Shown one piece after another: positions 1 to 6,935 of a DNA stretch of 22,519 nucleotides. The position numbers were made by a program, and so were the translations under genes. Position 1 is the first letter of the stretch. Every line of letters begins with the position of its first letter. The notes beneath the pieces are model-generated. The model was not told the origin of the DNA. It was given only the letters and a program-made list of their open reading frames with translations, and searched no databases. Origin of the DNA: an uncultured Collinsella sp. (GTDB taxonomy: Bacteria; Actinomycetota; Coriobacteriia; Coriobacteriales; Coriobacteriaceae); NCBI GenBank assembly GCA_902493985.1, contig CABURR010000036.1:1-22519 (forward strand), given 5' to 3'.

Positions 1-404
1 AGCACCTTGGCGCCCGTGCCCACCGTGACATTGTTGCCCAGGGTGGGGTGACGCTTGCCGGTCTCGTTGCCGGTGCCGCCGAGCGTGACGCCCTGGTAGA
101 GCACACAGTTGTCGCCCACGATGGTAGTCTCGCCAATAACGACGCCCATGGCGTGGTCGATAAAGAAGTGCTTGCCGATCTGCGCGGCGGGATGAATCTC
201 GACGCCGGTGATGTGGCGGGTTAACTGCGAGAGCACACGGGCAAGCGATCGATGACCGTGTTCCCACAGCCAGTGCTCGGGCACATGATTCCACTTGGCG
301 TGCAGGCCGGGGTAGGACAGGAAGATGACTAGGCCATTTTGCGCGGCAGGGTCCTGCGCCTGGACGGTCTTGATGTCCTCGCGAATGGTGTTGATAAAGC
401 TCAC
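1..404 (-). CDS. cysE: Serine O-acetyltransferase, 5' part (runs off the window)
   Basis: Transfers acetyl from acetyl-CoA to L-serine, the first step of cysteine synthesis in the cytoplasm. The 134 visible codons contain the hallmarks of the family: HWLWEHGH and the start of the left-handed beta-helix hexapeptide region, with HITGVEIHPAAQIG, FIDHAMGVVIGE and YQGVTLGGTG (the substrate-site His/Asp stretch), followed by KRHPTLGNNV. The start is GTG at 404 with a strong AGGGAGG seven bases upstream; no closer ATG is available. The N-terminus is short and lacks the long helical domain of E. coli CysE, as in the EpsC/short CysE group. The gene is divergent from the DedA gene. The family call is near certain; the 3' end lies outside the window. 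Confidence 0.93.
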   Translation of the reverse strand, partial: MSFINTIREDIKTVQAQDPAAQNGLVIFLSYPGLHAKWNHVPEHWLWEHGHRSLARVLSQLTRHITGVEIHPAAQIGKHFFIDHAMGVVIGETTIVGDNCVLYQGVTLGGTGNETGKRHPTLGNNVTVGTGAKV

Positions 405-445
405 CGGCCGCCCTCCCTTAGCGCCGTGACAATGCGATTCAATAA

Positions 446-473
446 AGTATAGCGATTCGCTAGGGATTAGGAA
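446..473 (-). promoter_or_regulatory. Probable promoter of cysE
   Basis: On the minus strand a TATACT -10 box lies at 451-446. A weak TTCCTA -35 lies 16 bases upstream. The predicted start of transcription is about 35 bases before the GTG start codon. The -10 match is good and the -35 is poor, so this is a moderate call from sequence alone. Confidence 0.4.
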
Positions 474-550
474 GGGTAATCTTGGCGGCTTTGCGCGACA
501 GGTGTCAGTTATGCAAACTTGCTGGTAATGAAGTAAGACTTTTGAGGGGT

Positions 551-581
551 TTGGCCCGTGCTCGCGCCGCAACCGTATACT
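551..581 (+). promoter_or_regulatory. Possible promoter of the dedA-like gene
   Basis: TTGGCC at 551-556 and TATACT at 576-581 are separated by 19 bases, slightly long for a vegetative promoter. The -10 hexamer is a strong match and would start transcription about 40 bases before the DedA start codon. No other candidate stands out between the divergent genes. Confidence 0.38.
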
Positions 582-627
582 GGTCAACTTGGACGTGTCC
601 GCGCCCACAACTGAGAGGTTTTACTTC

Positions 628-1275
628 ATGGGTTTCATCAATTTTATCGCCGAGCTGCTTAAGGATCCGCGCACTGCGATTGCCAGCTGGATCGCCGCCG
701 GCCCGCTCATGGCCTACGGCTGCGTGTTCCTGATCATCTTTATCGAGACGGGCGTGGTGTTCTTCCCGTTCCTTCCCGGCGACTCGCTGCTGTTTGCCTC
801 GGGCTTCTTTGCCCATAACGGCGGCTTTAACATCGTGGCGCTTCTGGCCACCGCATGGGCCGCAGCCATCCTGGGCGATCAGTGCAACTTTATGATCGGC
901 CACTTCTTTGGCCGCAAGATCATCGCCTCGGGCAAGGTAAAGGCCATGACGCCCGAGCGCATCAAAAAGTCCGAGGATTTCCTGGATAAGTGGGGCCATC
1001 TGGCCATCTTCCTCGGTCGCTTCTTCCCGTTCATCCGCACCTTTGTGCCTTTTATCGCTGGCATGGGCGGCATGCATTGGCGCAACTTTGTCGTCTTTAA
1101 CGTGTTGGGTGGCATTACCTGGTCGACGGTCTTTACGCTGCTGGGTTACTTCTTTGGTGGCATTCCGTTTGTGCAGGAGCACTTTGAGCTGCTGATCGTG
1201 GGCATTGTCGCCGTGTCGATCATCCCGACCGTGGTCGGTCTGGTTAAGGCTAAGCTCGGTAAAAAGAACGCCTAG
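628..1275 (+). CDS. DedA/VTT-family integral membrane protein
   Basis: A 215-residue polytopic membrane protein of the DedA (SNARE-associated, VTT domain) family. Known members act in lipid-carrier (undecaprenyl phosphate) recycling and in membrane proton or charge homeostasis. The sequence shows the family signature: acidic residues in the first re-entrant region (E40 in FIETGVVFFPFLPGDS, and D52), the GRFFPFIRTFVP motif (R131 and R137), and the following GMGGMHWRNFVVFN stretch. E40, D52, R131 and R137 sit one residue after the functionally important positions reported for E. coli YqjA. The ATG at 628 is preferred over an upstream in-frame start because GAGAGG lies nine bases before it. A hairpin terminator follows, so it is probably monocistronic. 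Its precise substrate cannot be read from the sequence. Confidence 0.9.
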   Translation: MGFINFIAELLKDPRTAIASWIAAGPLMAYGCVFLIIFIETGVVFFPFLPGDSLLFASGFFAHNGGFNIVALLATAWAAAILGDQCNFMIGHFFGRKIIASGKVKAMTPERIKKSEDFLDKWGHLAIFLGRFFPFIRTFVPFIAGMGGMHWRNFVVFNVLGGITWSTVFTLLGYFFGGIPFVQEHFELLIVGIVAVSIIPTVVGLVKAKLGKKNA

Positions 1276-1303
1276 TCCGAGCTTGTTTTCGGACGTTAAT
1301 TCC

Positions 1304-1337
1304 AAGGCCCGTCATCGGATTCGATGGCGGGCCTTTT
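1304..1337 (+). terminator. Rho-independent terminator of the dedA-like gene
   Basis: A 14-bp stem (AAGGCCCGTCATCG paired with CGATGGCGGGCCTT, one G-T wobble) with a 4-base loop is followed by a short T run. It lies 28 bases after the DedA stop codon. Confidence 0.85.
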
Positions 1338-1383
1338 GTGTTGAAGGCAAATGAAAATACTTTACTTAGTTAAAGAAAATCGT

Positions 1384-1411
1384 TTTATCTAAGGCGTACG
1401 GGGAGTACAAT
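1384..1411 (+). promoter_or_regulatory. Possible promoter of ilvE
   Basis: A TACAAT -10 lies at 1406-1411. The best -35 is TTTATC at 1384-1389 (16-base spacer), within an AT-rich patch that stands out from the GC-rich surroundings. This would give an untranslated leader of roughly 145 bases before ilvE. I could not identify a T-box, a riboswitch or a branched-chain-rich leader peptide in that leader. Confidence 0.35.
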
Positions 1412-1564
1412 CACCTGCATGCGAATCGACGCGCCATCGGCTTTGATGCTGCCCGCGTGTCCTGCCCGGCTCTACGCTCCGGGTATGCGACGTTGCGACG
1501 CGGCCGGCTTCGGTCCTTGCGTGCGGGTTCGCGAGTATGCAACCGTGTATGTAAGGAGCGACAT

Positions 1565-2617
1565 ATGACTGTCGAGAAGAAGGATATCGATTGGGGTAGC
1601 CTCGGCTTTAGCTACATGAAGACCGATTACAGCTACGAGGCCCATTGGAAGGACGGCGAGTGGGACGAGGGCGGCCTGACCACCGACCACACCATGCACG
1701 TCTCCGAGTGCGGCGGCATCTTCCACTACTGCCAGGAGGTCTTTGAGGGCCTGAAAGCCTACACCGCCGAGGATGGCAGCATCGTCTGCTTCCGTCCCGA
1801 TATGAACGCCGAGCGTATGTACAACTCCGCCCAGCGTCTGGAGATGCCCCCGTTCCCCAAGGACAAGTTTGTCGAGGCCGTCAAGCAGGTTGTCTCTGCC
1901 AACGCCGCATGGGTTCCGCCCTTCGGTTCTGGTGCAACCCTGTATGTGCGTCCGTTTATGATCGGCTCCGGTGACGTGATTGGCGTGGCTCCCGCTCCTG
2001 AGTACACGTTCCGTATTCTCGTGACCCCGGTCGGTCCGTACTTTAAGGGTGGCCTCAAGCCTGTCAAGCTGCGCGTTTCCGAGTACGACCGCGCCGCACC
2101 GCACGGCACTGGCAACATCAAGGCCGGCCTCAACTACGCCATGTCCCTGAAGCCCACGATGGAGGCTCACCGCGAGGGCTATGCCGAGAACCTGTATCTC
2201 GACTCCGAGTCCCGCACCTATGTCGAGGAGACCGGTGGCGCCAACGTCCTGTTCGTGAAGGAGGACGGCACCCTCGTCGTTCCCCAGTCGCACACCGACT
2301 CCATCCTGCCCTCCATCACCCGTCGTTCGCTCGTTCAGGTTGCTCAGGACCTGGGCATGACCGTTGACCAGCGTCCCGTCGAGTGGGCTGAGGTCAAGGC
2401 CGGTACCTTTGTCGAGTGCGGCCTGTGCGGCACTGCTGCCGTCATCTCCCCGGTGGGCGAGATCGACAACAAGGTCTACGGTGCCGATGAGACCGTGACC
2501 TTCCCGGCTGGCTACACCGAGATCGGCCCTGTGATGAAGAAGCTCCGCGAGACCCTGACGGGCATCCAGTCTGGTGCTATCGAGGATAAGCACGACTGGG
2601 TTTACACCGTCGCGTAA
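1565..2617 (+). CDS. ilvE: Branched-chain amino acid aminotransferase
   Basis: A PLP-dependent class IV aminotransferase of 350 residues that interconverts Leu, Ile and Val with their 2-oxo acids, using glutamate/2-oxoglutarate. It shows the large-type BCAT layout: N-terminal DWGSLGFSYMKTDY, then GIFHYCQEVFEGLKAY, the R-rich FRPDMNAERMYNSAQRL, the PLP lysine K186 in GTGNIKAGLNYAMSL, and the PLP-phosphate region YVEETGGANVLFV. ATG 1565 is chosen because AAGGAG lies six bases upstream and the product then aligns with the family N-terminus. An upstream in-frame start at 1457 would add 36 residues of low-complexity Arg-rich sequence. The gene stands alone and is convergent with lemA. Length and motifs are normal. 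Confidence 0.95.
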   Translation: MTVEKKDIDWGSLGFSYMKTDYSYEAHWKDGEWDEGGLTTDHTMHVSECGGIFHYCQEVFEGLKAYTAEDGSIVCFRPDMNAERMYNSAQRLEMPPFPKDKFVEAVKQVVSANAAWVPPFGSGATLYVRPFMIGSGDVIGVAPAPEYTFRILVTPVGPYFKGGLKPVKLRVSEYDRAAPHGTGNIKAGLNYAMSLKPTMEAHREGYAENLYLDSESRTYVEETGGANVLFVKEDGTLVVPQSHTDSILPSITRRSLVQVAQDLGMTVDQRPVEWAEVKAGTFVECGLCGTAAVISPVGEIDNKVYGADETVTFPAGYTEIGPVMKKLRETLTGIQSGAIEDKHDWVYTVA

Positions 2618-2673
2618 TTTGTCTTACCCGTCCGGGCGGAGAGCAAGTTCCCTCCCGGCGCGTCCTCGGACAT

Positions 2674-2718
2674 GCAAGAAGCCCTCGCTGCGCACTTCGT
2701 GCGGCGAGGGCTTCTTGC
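2674..2718. terminator. Long hairpin downstream of ilvE
   Basis: GCAAGAAGCCCTCGC pairs perfectly with GCGAGGGCTTCTTGC over 15 bp. An inner CGCAC/GTGCG stem closes a TTC loop, with two unpaired bases on the 5' side. No clear T tract follows on either strand, so termination is an inference from position and stability. Confidence 0.6.
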
Positions 2719-2761
2719 GTCCTGCGGAGTGCGCCTTGAGGGGGGGCCTTCGCGACAAAGG

Positions 2762-2800
2762 AAACCGCCCCGCCGAAATATGCATTCGATGGGGCGGTTT
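2762..2800. terminator. Bidirectional terminator between ilvE and lemA
   Basis: AAACCGCCCC pairs with GGGGCGGTTT (10 bp) around a 19-base loop. Read on the minus strand the stem is followed by TTTCCTTT, so it best serves lemA, which ends 36 bases away. Read on the plus strand it backs up the ilvE hairpin. Confidence 0.72.
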
Positions 2801-2836
2801 ATGCATATACCCGATCAAGGATACGCTGCGGATCTG

Positions 2837-3388
2837 TTAGAACTTGACGGCCGGTGCCTGGCGGGCTGCTTCGGCGGCCTCGAAGCCCTGACGCTCCTTA
2901 AACTGAAAGATGCCGGCAAAGATGACGGCCGGGAAGGTCTGGATGGCGTTGTTGTAGCTGAGCACGCAGTCGTTGTAGCTCTGGCGCGCGTAGCTCACCT
3001 TGTTCTCGGTGTCTTCGAGCGTGGCTTGGAGCTGCGTAAAGTTGGTGTTCGCCTTAAGATCGGGGTAAGCCTCGGCCACGGCGAAGAGCTGGCGCAGGGC
3101 GCCGGTCAGCACGTTGTCGGCTTCCATCTTGGCTTCGGGCGTGGTGGCGCTCACGGCGGCGTTGCGCGCGTTGACAACGGCGGCAAGCGTGTCCTGCTCG
3201 TGTTTGGTGTAGCCCTTGACGGTCTCGACCAGGTTAGGGATCAGGTCGTTGCGGCGCTGCAGCTGCGTGTCGATGTTTTGCCAGGCGTTATCAATGCGAT
3301 TGCGCTTGGTGACCATGTTGTTGTAGATGCCGGCGATGGCGCAGACAATCACAACGACAACAACGATACCGATGATGACGGGAATCAT
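2837..3388 (-). CDS. lemA: LemA family protein
   Basis: A 183-residue membrane-tethered protein. Residues about 2-20 form one hydrophobic helix (IPVIIGIVVVVVIVCAIAGI), followed by the conserved LemA coiled helical domain: NRIDNAWQNIDTQLQRRNDL, IPNLVETVKGY, then AVAEAYPDLKAN, FTQLQATLEDTENKVSYARQ and a C-terminal region ending in PAVKF. The ATG at 3388 has GGAG six bases upstream. The molecular role of LemA proteins is not established; the family is widespread and often found beside a TPM-domain or a M48 protease gene, neither of which is present here. It has its own likely promoter and terminator. Confidence 0.94.
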   Translation of the reverse strand: MIPVIIGIVVVVVIVCAIAGIYNNMVTKRNRIDNAWQNIDTQLQRRNDLIPNLVETVKGYTKHEQDTLAAVVNARNAAVSATTPEAKMEADNVLTGALRQLFAVAEAYPDLKANTNFTQLQATLEDTENKVSYARQSYNDCVLSYNNAIQTFPAVIFAGIFQFKERQGFEAAEAARQAPAVKF

Positions 3389-3449
3389 GGTGTCTCCGTT
3401 TCGAATGGCCGCGGCGTCTTCCGCCGGCTGCCGTTGGTGTAACGCTACT

Positions 3450-3455
3450 AGTATA
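3450..3455 (-). promoter_or_regulatory. Probable -10 box of lemA
   Basis: TATACT on the minus strand lies about 60 bases before the lemA start codon. The -35 region about 17 bases upstream (around TTCGGT) matches poorly. No convincing promoter was found for the divergent TetR gene in the same intergenic stretch. Confidence 0.4.
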
Positions 3456-3600
3456 CCCGCAACCTTTGGCGATACCGAACTTTCCGGTAAGCGTTATGTT
3501 TCCACCAAGGTGAGGCCATTCGCCAGGGGGCGGGCGATACAGGTGTAAGATATGCGACAGATTGGTGAGTGCTGTCTTTTCCTTGAGGAGGGCGATGCGT

Positions 3601-4185
3601 ATGGACCTTCGCATCAAAAAAACCTATCGGGCCCTGTTCGAGGCCTTTACCGAGCTGCTCGAAGAGCATCGGTTTGAGGACGTGACGGTTGCCATGCTGT
3701 GCGACCGCGCTATGATTCGTCGGACGACGTTCTACAAGCACTTCCGCGACAAAAACGATTACTTTGCCTTCTATATCGATGAACTTATGTCGGGCCTGCC
3801 GCAAAAGCGGGCCGATGCAGATGGCGCGGAGGGCGCCGAGGACGTGCGAGCGCTTCGCCACGAAGTGTTCGCCGATGCCATGGATCTGATTCTGGCGCAT
3901 GAGCAGCTCATGGATAACATTTTGGCGAGCAGTATGTCGGGTATGCTGACCAGCATGATTTGCGACCGCATCGCGCGCTCCATACGCGGGCGCGTGATGA
4001 GCGCGCTTGACGAGGACGCGCTCGCGCCCGTATCGCTCGAGACGACGTCTGAGTTTGTCGCCGGCGGCATTATTCGGCTCTTTACCATGTGGTGGAAATC
4101 GGGCCACGTATTAGAGCGCCGATCCGAAATCGCCGACGTGGTCGACGCGCTATTCGAGCGGACCATGACGCCGGTGAGTCACTAA
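3601..4185 (+). CDS. TetR/AcrR-family transcriptional regulator
   Basis: A DNA-binding regulator of 194 residues. The N-terminus carries a TetR helix-turn-helix: LRIKKTYRALFEAFTELLEE (helix 1), FEDVTVAMLCDRAMIRRTTFYKHF (helices 2-3), then RDKNDYFAFYI. The remaining helical domain has an unassigned ligand and resembles the group with a TetR_C_8-like C-terminus (for example DhaS-like proteins). Two ATGs six bases apart follow AGGAGG; 3601 is preferred (9-base spacing) over 3595 (3 bases), and an upstream TTG is unlikely. It ends four bases before the tRNA on the opposite strand. It may regulate a neighbour or itself; the target cannot be seen. Confidence 0.86.
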   Translation: MDLRIKKTYRALFEAFTELLEEHRFEDVTVAMLCDRAMIRRTTFYKHFRDKNDYFAFYIDELMSGLPQKRADADGAEGAEDVRALRHEVFADAMDLILAHEQLMDNILASSMSGMLTSMICDRIARSIRGRVMSALDEDALAPVSLETTSEFVAGGIIRLFTMWWKSGHVLERRSEIADVVDALFERTMTPVSH

Positions 4186-4188
4186 GAG

Positions 4189-4278
4189 TGGCGGAGAGAG
4201 GGGGATTCGAACCCCCGGAACGCTCTCGCGCTCAACGGTTTTCAAGACCGCCGCATTCAACCGCTCTGCCATCTCTCC
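4189..4278 (-). tRNA. tRNA-Ser (anticodon UGA)
   Basis: A 90-base class II tRNA including an encoded 3' CCA (positions 4191-4189). The acceptor stem GGAGAGA pairs with TCTCTCC with discriminator G, the anticodon loop is CTTGAAA (anticodon at 4244-4242), a long variable arm is present, and the T arm is GGGGGTTCGAATCCCCC. The D-arm sequence GCAGAGCGGTTGAATGC is typical of tRNA-Ser. It lies head to head with the tadA fusion gene. Confidence 0.96.
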
Positions 4279-4329
4279 GTGAGTCGTAATGATAGCATCG
4301 TTTTGGATTTGCAACAGGGGAGGCGAACG

Positions 4330-6105
4330 ATGACGGGCACCGGAATCGATGAGAAGTTCATGCGCGAGGCGCTGGCGGAGGCGCGAGCTGCCGCGGCGGT
4401 GGGCGAGGTGCCGATCGGTGCCGTAGTGGTGCGTGCGGGAGAGATCGTCGCGCGGGCGCATAATCGCCGCGAGCTCGACCAAGACCCTTCGGCGCATGCC
4501 GAGTTTGCGGCCCTATGCGCCGCCGCTCAGTCGCTTGGACGCTGGCGCCTTTTCGATTGTGCGGTCTACGTGACGCTCGAGCCCTGCTGCATGTGCGCGG
4601 GGCTTATGGTTAACGCGCGCGTGGGGCGCTGCGTGTACGGCGCGGCCGATGCTAAGGCGGGCGCTCTGGGGTCGCTATACGACCTCAATGCCGATTCGCG
4701 CCTGAATCATCGGTTTAATGTGACGGCTGGCGTGCTGGCAGACGAGTGCCGCGCGGTGCTGAGTGGTTATTTTGCCGGTTTGCGCGGTGTCGACGGCATC
4801 GGCTGCGGTCTGAACCTTGAGGCGCACGCCGCTCATGCCGAGGCGCTCGCGGGTGTTGGGGATTTTGCCGACGAGACGGTCGACTTTGGTTCCGTGCAGC
4901 GGCGGCCCCGCCGTGTGCTGCTGGCGATCGACTCCTTTAAAGGCAGCGTGTCGAGCTCGCAGGCAGAGTCGGCAGTTGCCGGGGGCGTGCGCCGCGTGTG
5001 GCCCGATGCCCAGGTAAGCGCGCTGCCGCTGGCGGATGGCGGCGAGGGAACGCTCGATGCCGTTGCCGCGTGCGGCGGTGAGATTGTAACCTGCGAGGTG
5101 GCAGGTCCCTTGGGCAAGCGCGTGGCTGCCCGGATGCTGGTGGACGGCGAGCATGAGTCGGCTGTCATTGAGATGGCCGAAGCCGCGGGCATCGGGTACT
5201 CGCCTTGCACGGAGTCGGCGGCGTTGGCGGCCACAACCTATGGCGTGGGCGAGCTCATGCTTCGCGCGGTTCGCACGGGCGCAAAGACACTCTATATTGG
5301 TCTGGGCGGCAGTGCCACCAACGACGGTGGCGCCGGTATGCTGCAGGCGCTGGGCGCCCGCCTGGTCGATGAGTGTGGCTGCAATATCGCTCCCGGTCTT
5401 GCGGGCCTTGAGCAGGTGGCGAGCGTTGATTTGGCGCCAGCGCTGCAGGCTTTGGATGACGCTCGTATCGTTGTGCTTTCGGATGTCGAGAATCCGCTCG
5501 TGGGGCGTCGCGGGGCACTGGCGGTGTTTGGCGGGCAAAAGGGCCTGCCGACAGATGATATCGAAGCGCTGGGCAGGTACGATGGCTGGATGGTCGGTTA
5601 CGGTCGCCTGCTCGATACGGCGATTGCCGAGGCACGGGCTCAGGGGTTACTGCGCGTGCCCGAGGGCGCGCGGACGTTTGGCTCGGTGCTCGGCGTGCCC
5701 GGCGCCGGTGCCGCTGGCGGTCTGGGCGCCGCGCTGCTGGCGCTCGGTGCGGAGCTACGCTCGGGCGTGGAGACGGTACTTGATCTGATTGGGTTTGACG
5801 GGCACGTGCGCGATGTCGACCTGGTCATAACGGGCGAGGGCAATATGGACGAGCAATCCGCTGCCGGCAAGGCGCCGGTGGGCGTGGCCCGCCGTGCCAA
5901 GCGCTATGGCAAGCCGGTTGTTGCCGTCGTGGGCGGTCGTGCCGACAACCTGGACGCGGTGTACGAGCGGGGCATCGACCTGGTTTTGCCGGTCTGCCGC
6001 AAGCCCATGGGCCTTGAGCTGGCGCTCGATCCCCAAGAAGCCACAACCAACCTCATCTGCGCCGGTGAAGCAGCCGCTCGAGCCTATGACCTCGCTCGCC
6101 CCTAA
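4330..6105 (+). CDS. Fusion of TadA tRNA-adenosine deaminase and glycerate kinase
   Basis: One uninterrupted 591-codon frame carries two complete enzymes. Residues about 1-155 are TadA, which deaminates A34 to inosine in tRNA-Arg(ACG). It has the zinc-deaminase motifs HAE (H57, proton-shuttle E59) and PCCMC (C86, C89), plus the TadA-type N-terminal MREALAEARAAAAVGEVPIG. Residues about 156-194 are a linker with no motif. Residues 195-591 are a GlxK/GarK-family glycerate kinase, which phosphorylates glycerate with ATP: LLAIDSFKGSVSS (K204), LPLADGGEGT, GLGGSATNDGGAGML (325-338), SDVENPL, and TGEGNMDEQSAAGKAP. A stand-alone kinase normally begins right at the IDSFKGS region. No ribosome binding site precedes the only nearby candidate, a GTG at residue V196. 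The ATG at 4330 has GGGGAGG six bases upstream. Linking a tRNA-editing enzyme with a carbon-metabolism kinase is unusual and has no obvious shared pathway. Confidence 0.9.
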   Translation: MTGTGIDEKFMREALAEARAAAAVGEVPIGAVVVRAGEIVARAHNRRELDQDPSAHAEFAALCAAAQSLGRWRLFDCAVYVTLEPCCMCAGLMVNARVGRCVYGAADAKAGALGSLYDLNADSRLNHRFNVTAGVLADECRAVLSGYFAGLRGVDGIGCGLNLEAHAAHAEALAGVGDFADETVDFGSVQRRPRRVLLAIDSFKGSVSSSQAESAVAGGVRRVWPDAQVSALPLADGGEGTLDAVAACGGEIVTCEVAGPLGKRVAARMLVDGEHESAVIEMAEAAGIGYSPCTESAALAATTYGVGELMLRAVRTGAKTLYIGLGGSATNDGGAGMLQALGARLVDECGCNIAPGLAGLEQVASVDLAPALQALDDARIVVLSDVENPLVGRRGALAVFGGQKGLPTDDIEALGRYDGWMVGYGRLLDTAIAEARAQGLLRVPEGARTFGSVLGVPGAGAAGGLGAALLALGAELRSGVETVLDLIGFDGHVRDVDLVITGEGNMDEQSAAGKAPVGVARRAKRYGKPVVAVVGGRADNLDAVYERGIDLVLPVCRKPMGLELALDPQEATTNLICAGEAAARAYDLARP

Positions 6106-6115
6106 AACCAATCCC

Positions 6116-6194
6116 CTCGATAAGTTGCGGTGAAATAGTTCCTGTTTGGCGGCTCAGACAGCAAAAACAGGAACTATTCCACCGCAACTTCGAG
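6116..6194. repeat. Long palindrome 1 after the tadA fusion gene
   Basis: Two 26-base arms (6122-6147 and 6165-6190) are complementary with a single mismatch around a 17-base loop. An outer CTCGA/TCGAG pair extends the stem with one unpaired T. It starts 11 bases after a stop codon but lacks a T tract. It could be a terminator-like mRNA end or a dispersed palindromic repeat; copy number is unknown from this window. Confidence 0.75.
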
Positions 6195-6228
6195 AATGGC
6201 TATCCGAGGCTGGCCGCCTTGTGCCTTG

Positions 6229-6414
6229 GGTCGGACCGTCCGCCACGAAATGCGGCCATCTACTACGTTTAACCGAGTACCCTCGATCATCCCGAATTTT
6301 GCGAAATTAAAACCGCAGGTAGAAAGCTGGCCGATTTTCGAAAAAGCCGGCTATGGTTGACCCCTGCGGCCTAAACGTAGTAGATAGGCCCTTTTCGTGG
6401 CACGGCGTCAGACC
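6229..6414. repeat. 186-bp element with nested inverted repeats
   Basis: Arms of about 30 bases (6242-6271 and 6372-6401) share GCCACGAAA, GGCC and ATCTACTACGTTTA in inverted order. Shorter GGTC.GAC/GTC.GACC pairs lie outside them. Inside are three further stems: AATTT/AAATT (about 6295-6308), CCGCAGG/CCTGCGG (6313-6319 with 6363-6369), and AGCTGGC/GCCGGCT enclosing the centre. No ORF is plausible. It looks like a MITE-like repeat or a structured RNA; this cannot be decided here. Confidence 0.7.
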
Positions 6415-6417
6415 AGT

Positions 6418-6494
6418 CTAATTTGGATGGGGCTTATTTGATTGCCTGTCAATCTGATTGCCCAAATAGCCAAAATAGTCCCGTCCTAAATTAG
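6418..6494. repeat. Imperfect palindrome 3, abutting the ffs promoter
   Basis: The arms CTAATTTGGATGGGGCTTAT (left) and its imperfect complement ending CCCGTCCTAAATTAG (right) pair with a few mismatches and one bulge. GATTGCC occurs twice directly in the loop. The element ends six bases before the ffs -35 box. It is probably the same class of intergenic repeat as its two neighbours. Confidence 0.6.
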
Positions 6495-6499
6495 CTGCC

Positions 6500-6528
6500 T
6501 TGCCGTGGAGGGCGGGAGCGGGTAATAT
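6500..6528 (+). promoter_or_regulatory. Promoter of ffs
   Basis: TTGCCG at 6500-6505 and TAATAT at 6523-6528 are separated by exactly 17 bases. They are followed by an AT run and the start of the SRP RNA about seven bases later. This is the clearest vegetative promoter in the window. Confidence 0.75.
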
Positions 6529-6534
6529 ATATCG

Positions 6535-6648
6535 AGCGCTTAGCGCGTTCGATGGGTTCGGATGACGACATGTTCCGAATCTGGTCAGGTCCGGAAGGAA
6601 GCAGCCATAAGGAGCCTCTGTCGGGCATCCGAATCCATCGAGCGCACG
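6535..6648 (+). ncRNA. ffs: Signal recognition particle RNA, small (4.5S) type
   Basis: The RNA core of the SRP, which binds Ffh and targets ribosomes making membrane proteins. It is recognised by the almost invariant apical sequence GGTCAGGTCCGGAAGGAAGC at about 6583-6602, followed by AGCCATAA. The long closing stem is also present: GCGTTCGATGGGTTCGGATG pairs with CATCCGAATCCATCGAGCGC, with only G-U wobbles. It is about 110 bases, so it lacks an Alu domain. The ends are approximate. A CTTTCTTTTT tract at 6651-6660 probably terminates it. It lies near tadA and a tRNA-Ser gene, a familiar bacterial arrangement. Confidence 0.95.
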
Positions 6649-6660
6649 GGCTTTCTTTTT

Positions 6661-6682
6661 GCGCGGTTTTACCAAACCGCGC
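6661..6682. terminator. Hairpin just after the ffs T tract
   Basis: GCGCGGTTT pairs perfectly with AAACCGCGC around a 4-base loop, directly after CTTTCTTTTT. It may help to end ffs transcription or block read-in from the right. No T tract follows it. Confidence 0.45.
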
Positions 6683-6726
6683 AATGCTCGACGCTGCGCG
6701 CCATCCAAAGCGGCAATTTTTCATTC

Positions 6727-6768
6727 AAAAGGCAAGGCATGACCAGAAGGTCTATGCCTTGCCTTTTT
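6727..6768. terminator. Strong bidirectional terminator after ffs
   Basis: GGCAAGGCAT-GACC pairs with GGTC-ATGCCTTGCC (one unpaired T) around an AGAA loop. AAAA precedes the stem and TTTTT follows it, so it should work in both directions. It separates ffs from the ABC exporter operon. Confidence 0.88.
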
Positions 6769-6935
6769 CATGCCAACTTGTTCGCTCCGGGTAGCGCTCG
6801 CTGACCGCGCCTAAACATAGGCGGTTTTTACCGCCATTCAAGATTCTTCTGTAACGAGTTGCTTACGCATCTCCAGGGTTCTCCGTACTATCATGAATCA
6901 GATTGAAGAGAGATGATGATAGGGAGCGCCTTTTT

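Noticed and set aside
505..1305. A 266-codon minus-strand frame opposite the DedA gene
   Set aside because: It is antisense to a clear membrane protein gene, is His/Asp/Arg-rich, and matches no family I recognise.
1419..1568. A 49-codon upstream ORF whose TGA overlaps the ilvE start codon
   Set aside because: It has no ribosome binding site at a usable distance and is not enriched in Ile, Leu or Val codons, so it is not a convincing attenuation leader peptide; an open frame of this length is easy by chance at this GC content.
6552..6804. Two 80-codon plus-strand frames over the ffs region
   Set aside because: They read through the SRP RNA and its terminators and have no plausible ribosome binding site.
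6859..6891. TTGCTT...TACTAT as the promoter of the ABC operon
   Set aside because: The spacing is 21 bases, too long for a standard promoter; no better pair was found, so none is called.
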